NCBI RefSeq assembly: GCF_007097245.1
Contig: NZ_VJZT01000007.1
Coordinates: forward strand, 1 to 64,000
Direction of reading: 5' to 3'
Length of the DNA stretch: 64,000 nt
From: Flavobacterium restrictum
GTDB lineage: Bacteria > Bacteroidota > Bacteroidia > Flavobacteriales > Flavobacteriaceae
Below the pieces are notes generated by a model. It did not search any database, was not told where the DNA came from, and saw nothing but the letters and a program-made list of their open reading frames with translations. The translations under genes and the position numbers were made by a program. Positions 63,019 to 64,000 of this stretch are shown here, in pieces (within the stretch, counting starts at the first letter, position 1; each line of letters begins with the position of its first letter).

Positions 63019-63915
63019 ATGAATTGGGAAAGTTACATAAAAAGCTATCAATCGTATTTAAAAATTGAGCGGGGTTTGTCAGCAAACACGATTGCTAATT
63101 ATTGTTTTGATATAGAGCGGTTGTGCCTTTTTTTGGAACAAAATAATATAGCCATTTCACCAGTTAAAATCAAGGCAGAGACGCTCCAAGAATTTATTTA
63201 TCAGGTCTCCAAAGAGGTCAATCCTAGGTCTCAAGCACGAATAATTTCAGGATTGAAAAGTTTTTTTAAGTACTTATTATTCGAAGAGTACAGGACGGAT
63301 AGTCCATTAGAATTGATAGAATCGCCCAAAATGGGACGTAAACTTCCAGATACATTGGCCGTTGCCGAGATTGATGCGCTTATTGCCGCAGTAGATTTAT
63401 CCTCGAACGAAGGCGAACGCAATCGCGCTATGCTGGAAACACTTTATGGATGCGGACTTCGGGTTTCGGAGTTGGTGGCGTTGAAAATTTCCGACTTGTT
63501 TTTTGAAGAAGGATTTGTTCTGATTACAGGGAAAGGAAACAAACAACGCTTTTTGCCTATAGGATTGCTAAATCAAAAATACATTACCATTTATAAAGAA
63601 AACAGTAGGACCGAAATCCCAATTCAAAAAGTTGCAGAAGACACGCTCTTTTTGAACCGAAGAGGAAAACCATTGACACGTGCCATGATTTTTACAATTA
63701 TAAAACAGTTAGCAGTCAAAATTGATTTACAAAAAAAAATTAGTCCACATACTTTTCGGCATTCTTTTGCTACACATCTTCTAGAGAATGGTGCTGATTT
63801 GCGCTCTATTCAACTTATGCTTGGTCATGAATCGATAACTACTACAGAAATTTATGTTCACTTGGATCGAAAATATTTGGCACAAGTACTGAATACGTTT
63901 CATCCTCGAAAATAA
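63019..63915 (+). CDS. xerD: Tyrosine recombinase XerD
   Basis: A 298-residue site-specific recombinase for chromosome-dimer resolution. N-terminal SAM-like core-binding domain (YLKIERGLSANTIANYCFDI), then the catalytic domain with Arg in GLRVSELVALK, Lys in TGKGNKQRFLPI, HTFRHSFATHLLENGADLRS (His and Arg), LGHESITTTEIYVH (His and the Tyr nucleophile). All five residues are present, and a complete chromosomal Xer length argues against a phage integrase. The remaining 85 bp of the window hold no feature. Confidence 0.94.
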   Translation: MNWESYIKSYQSYLKIERGLSANTIANYCFDIERLCLFLEQNNIAISPVKIKAETLQEFIYQVSKEVNPRSQARIISGLKSFFKYLLFEEYRTDSPLELIESPKMGRKLPDTLAVAEIDALIAAVDLSSNEGERNRAMLETLYGCGLRVSELVALKISDLFFEEGFVLITGKGNKQRFLPIGLLNQKYITIYKENSRTEIPIQKVAEDTLFLNRRGKPLTRAMIFTIIKQLAVKIDLQKKISPHTFRHSFATHLLENGADLRSIQLMLGHESITTTEIYVHLDRKYLAQVLNTFHPRK

Positions 63916-64000
63916 TTTTTCTTAATTTTTAATTTTTAAGTTAGTATTGTAACAATAATTTGTATATATTGTATTCATCAAACATAAGGAATGCTTTAAA

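Noticed and set aside
63019..63915. XerD-like gene as a mobile-element integrase
   Set aside because: Length and motifs fit chromosomal XerD, and no attachment repeats, tRNA end or cargo genes are nearby.

Overview
The window reads as chromosomal DNA of a Flavobacteriaceae-type Bacteroidota, most like Flavobacterium. Supporting signs are strong AT richness, promoters of the TTG-N19..22-TAnnTTTG kind, no obvious Shine-Dalgarno sequences, type IX secretion (T9SS) C-terminal sorting domains, a T9SS plug protein, several carboxypeptidase-regulatory/TonB-dependent outer-membrane proteins and families largely confined to this phylum (DUF5916, DUF5686, DUF4249, DUF4290, DUF6702). No rRNA operon, CRISPR array, prophage or complete insertion sequence was seen.

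Layout. 0.1-5.9 kb: leftward six-gene operon of four tandem paralogous envelope proteins, a DUF6702 protein and an M1 aminopeptidase. 6-7 kb: pepE and two identical tRNA-Gly genes. 7.1-9.9 kb: a broken GNAT gene and two convergent L,D-transpeptidase-fold genes. 10-15 kb: two tandem DUF5916 outer-membrane proteins. 15.3-16.8 kb: gpmI. 17.1-22.2 kb: TetR/ABC/HlyD/TolC export operon. 22.3-29.4 kb: map, an AT-rich two-gene ATPase/nuclease-like cassette, a methyltransferase, the T9SS plug protein, apaG and a P5C dehydrogenase. 29.5-31.3 kb: rlmF and thiamine pyrophosphokinase. 31.5-39.9 kb: two large T9SS-exported proteins flanking a plug-only TonB-type protein. 40-47.6 kb: CPBP protease, DUF4249 lipoprotein, TonB-dependent receptor, papain-like peptidase and a LytS/LytTR pair. 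47.6-49 kb: gene-poor stretch with repeats and tRNA-Met. 49-64 kb: mostly housekeeping genes (aminotransferase IV, yqgE, HU, fmt, recQ, murA, CDF transporter, aroQ, xerD) plus an outer-membrane DUF5686 protein and a small barrel.

The two most system-like stretches are: (a) the ATPase plus D-x12-ExK nuclease-like pair at 23157-24927, with its own good promoter, an overlapping junction and higher AT content than the flanking genes, which resembles two-gene anti-phage modules; and (b) the LytS/LytTR locus, where two perfect 9-bp direct repeats 21 bp apart lie just upstream of the promoter of the papain-like peptidase/TonB receptor/DUF4249/CPBP gene run, suggesting a self-contained sensor-regulator-target circuit.

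All identifications come from reading translated sequence and motifs by eye. No database search or folding was run.
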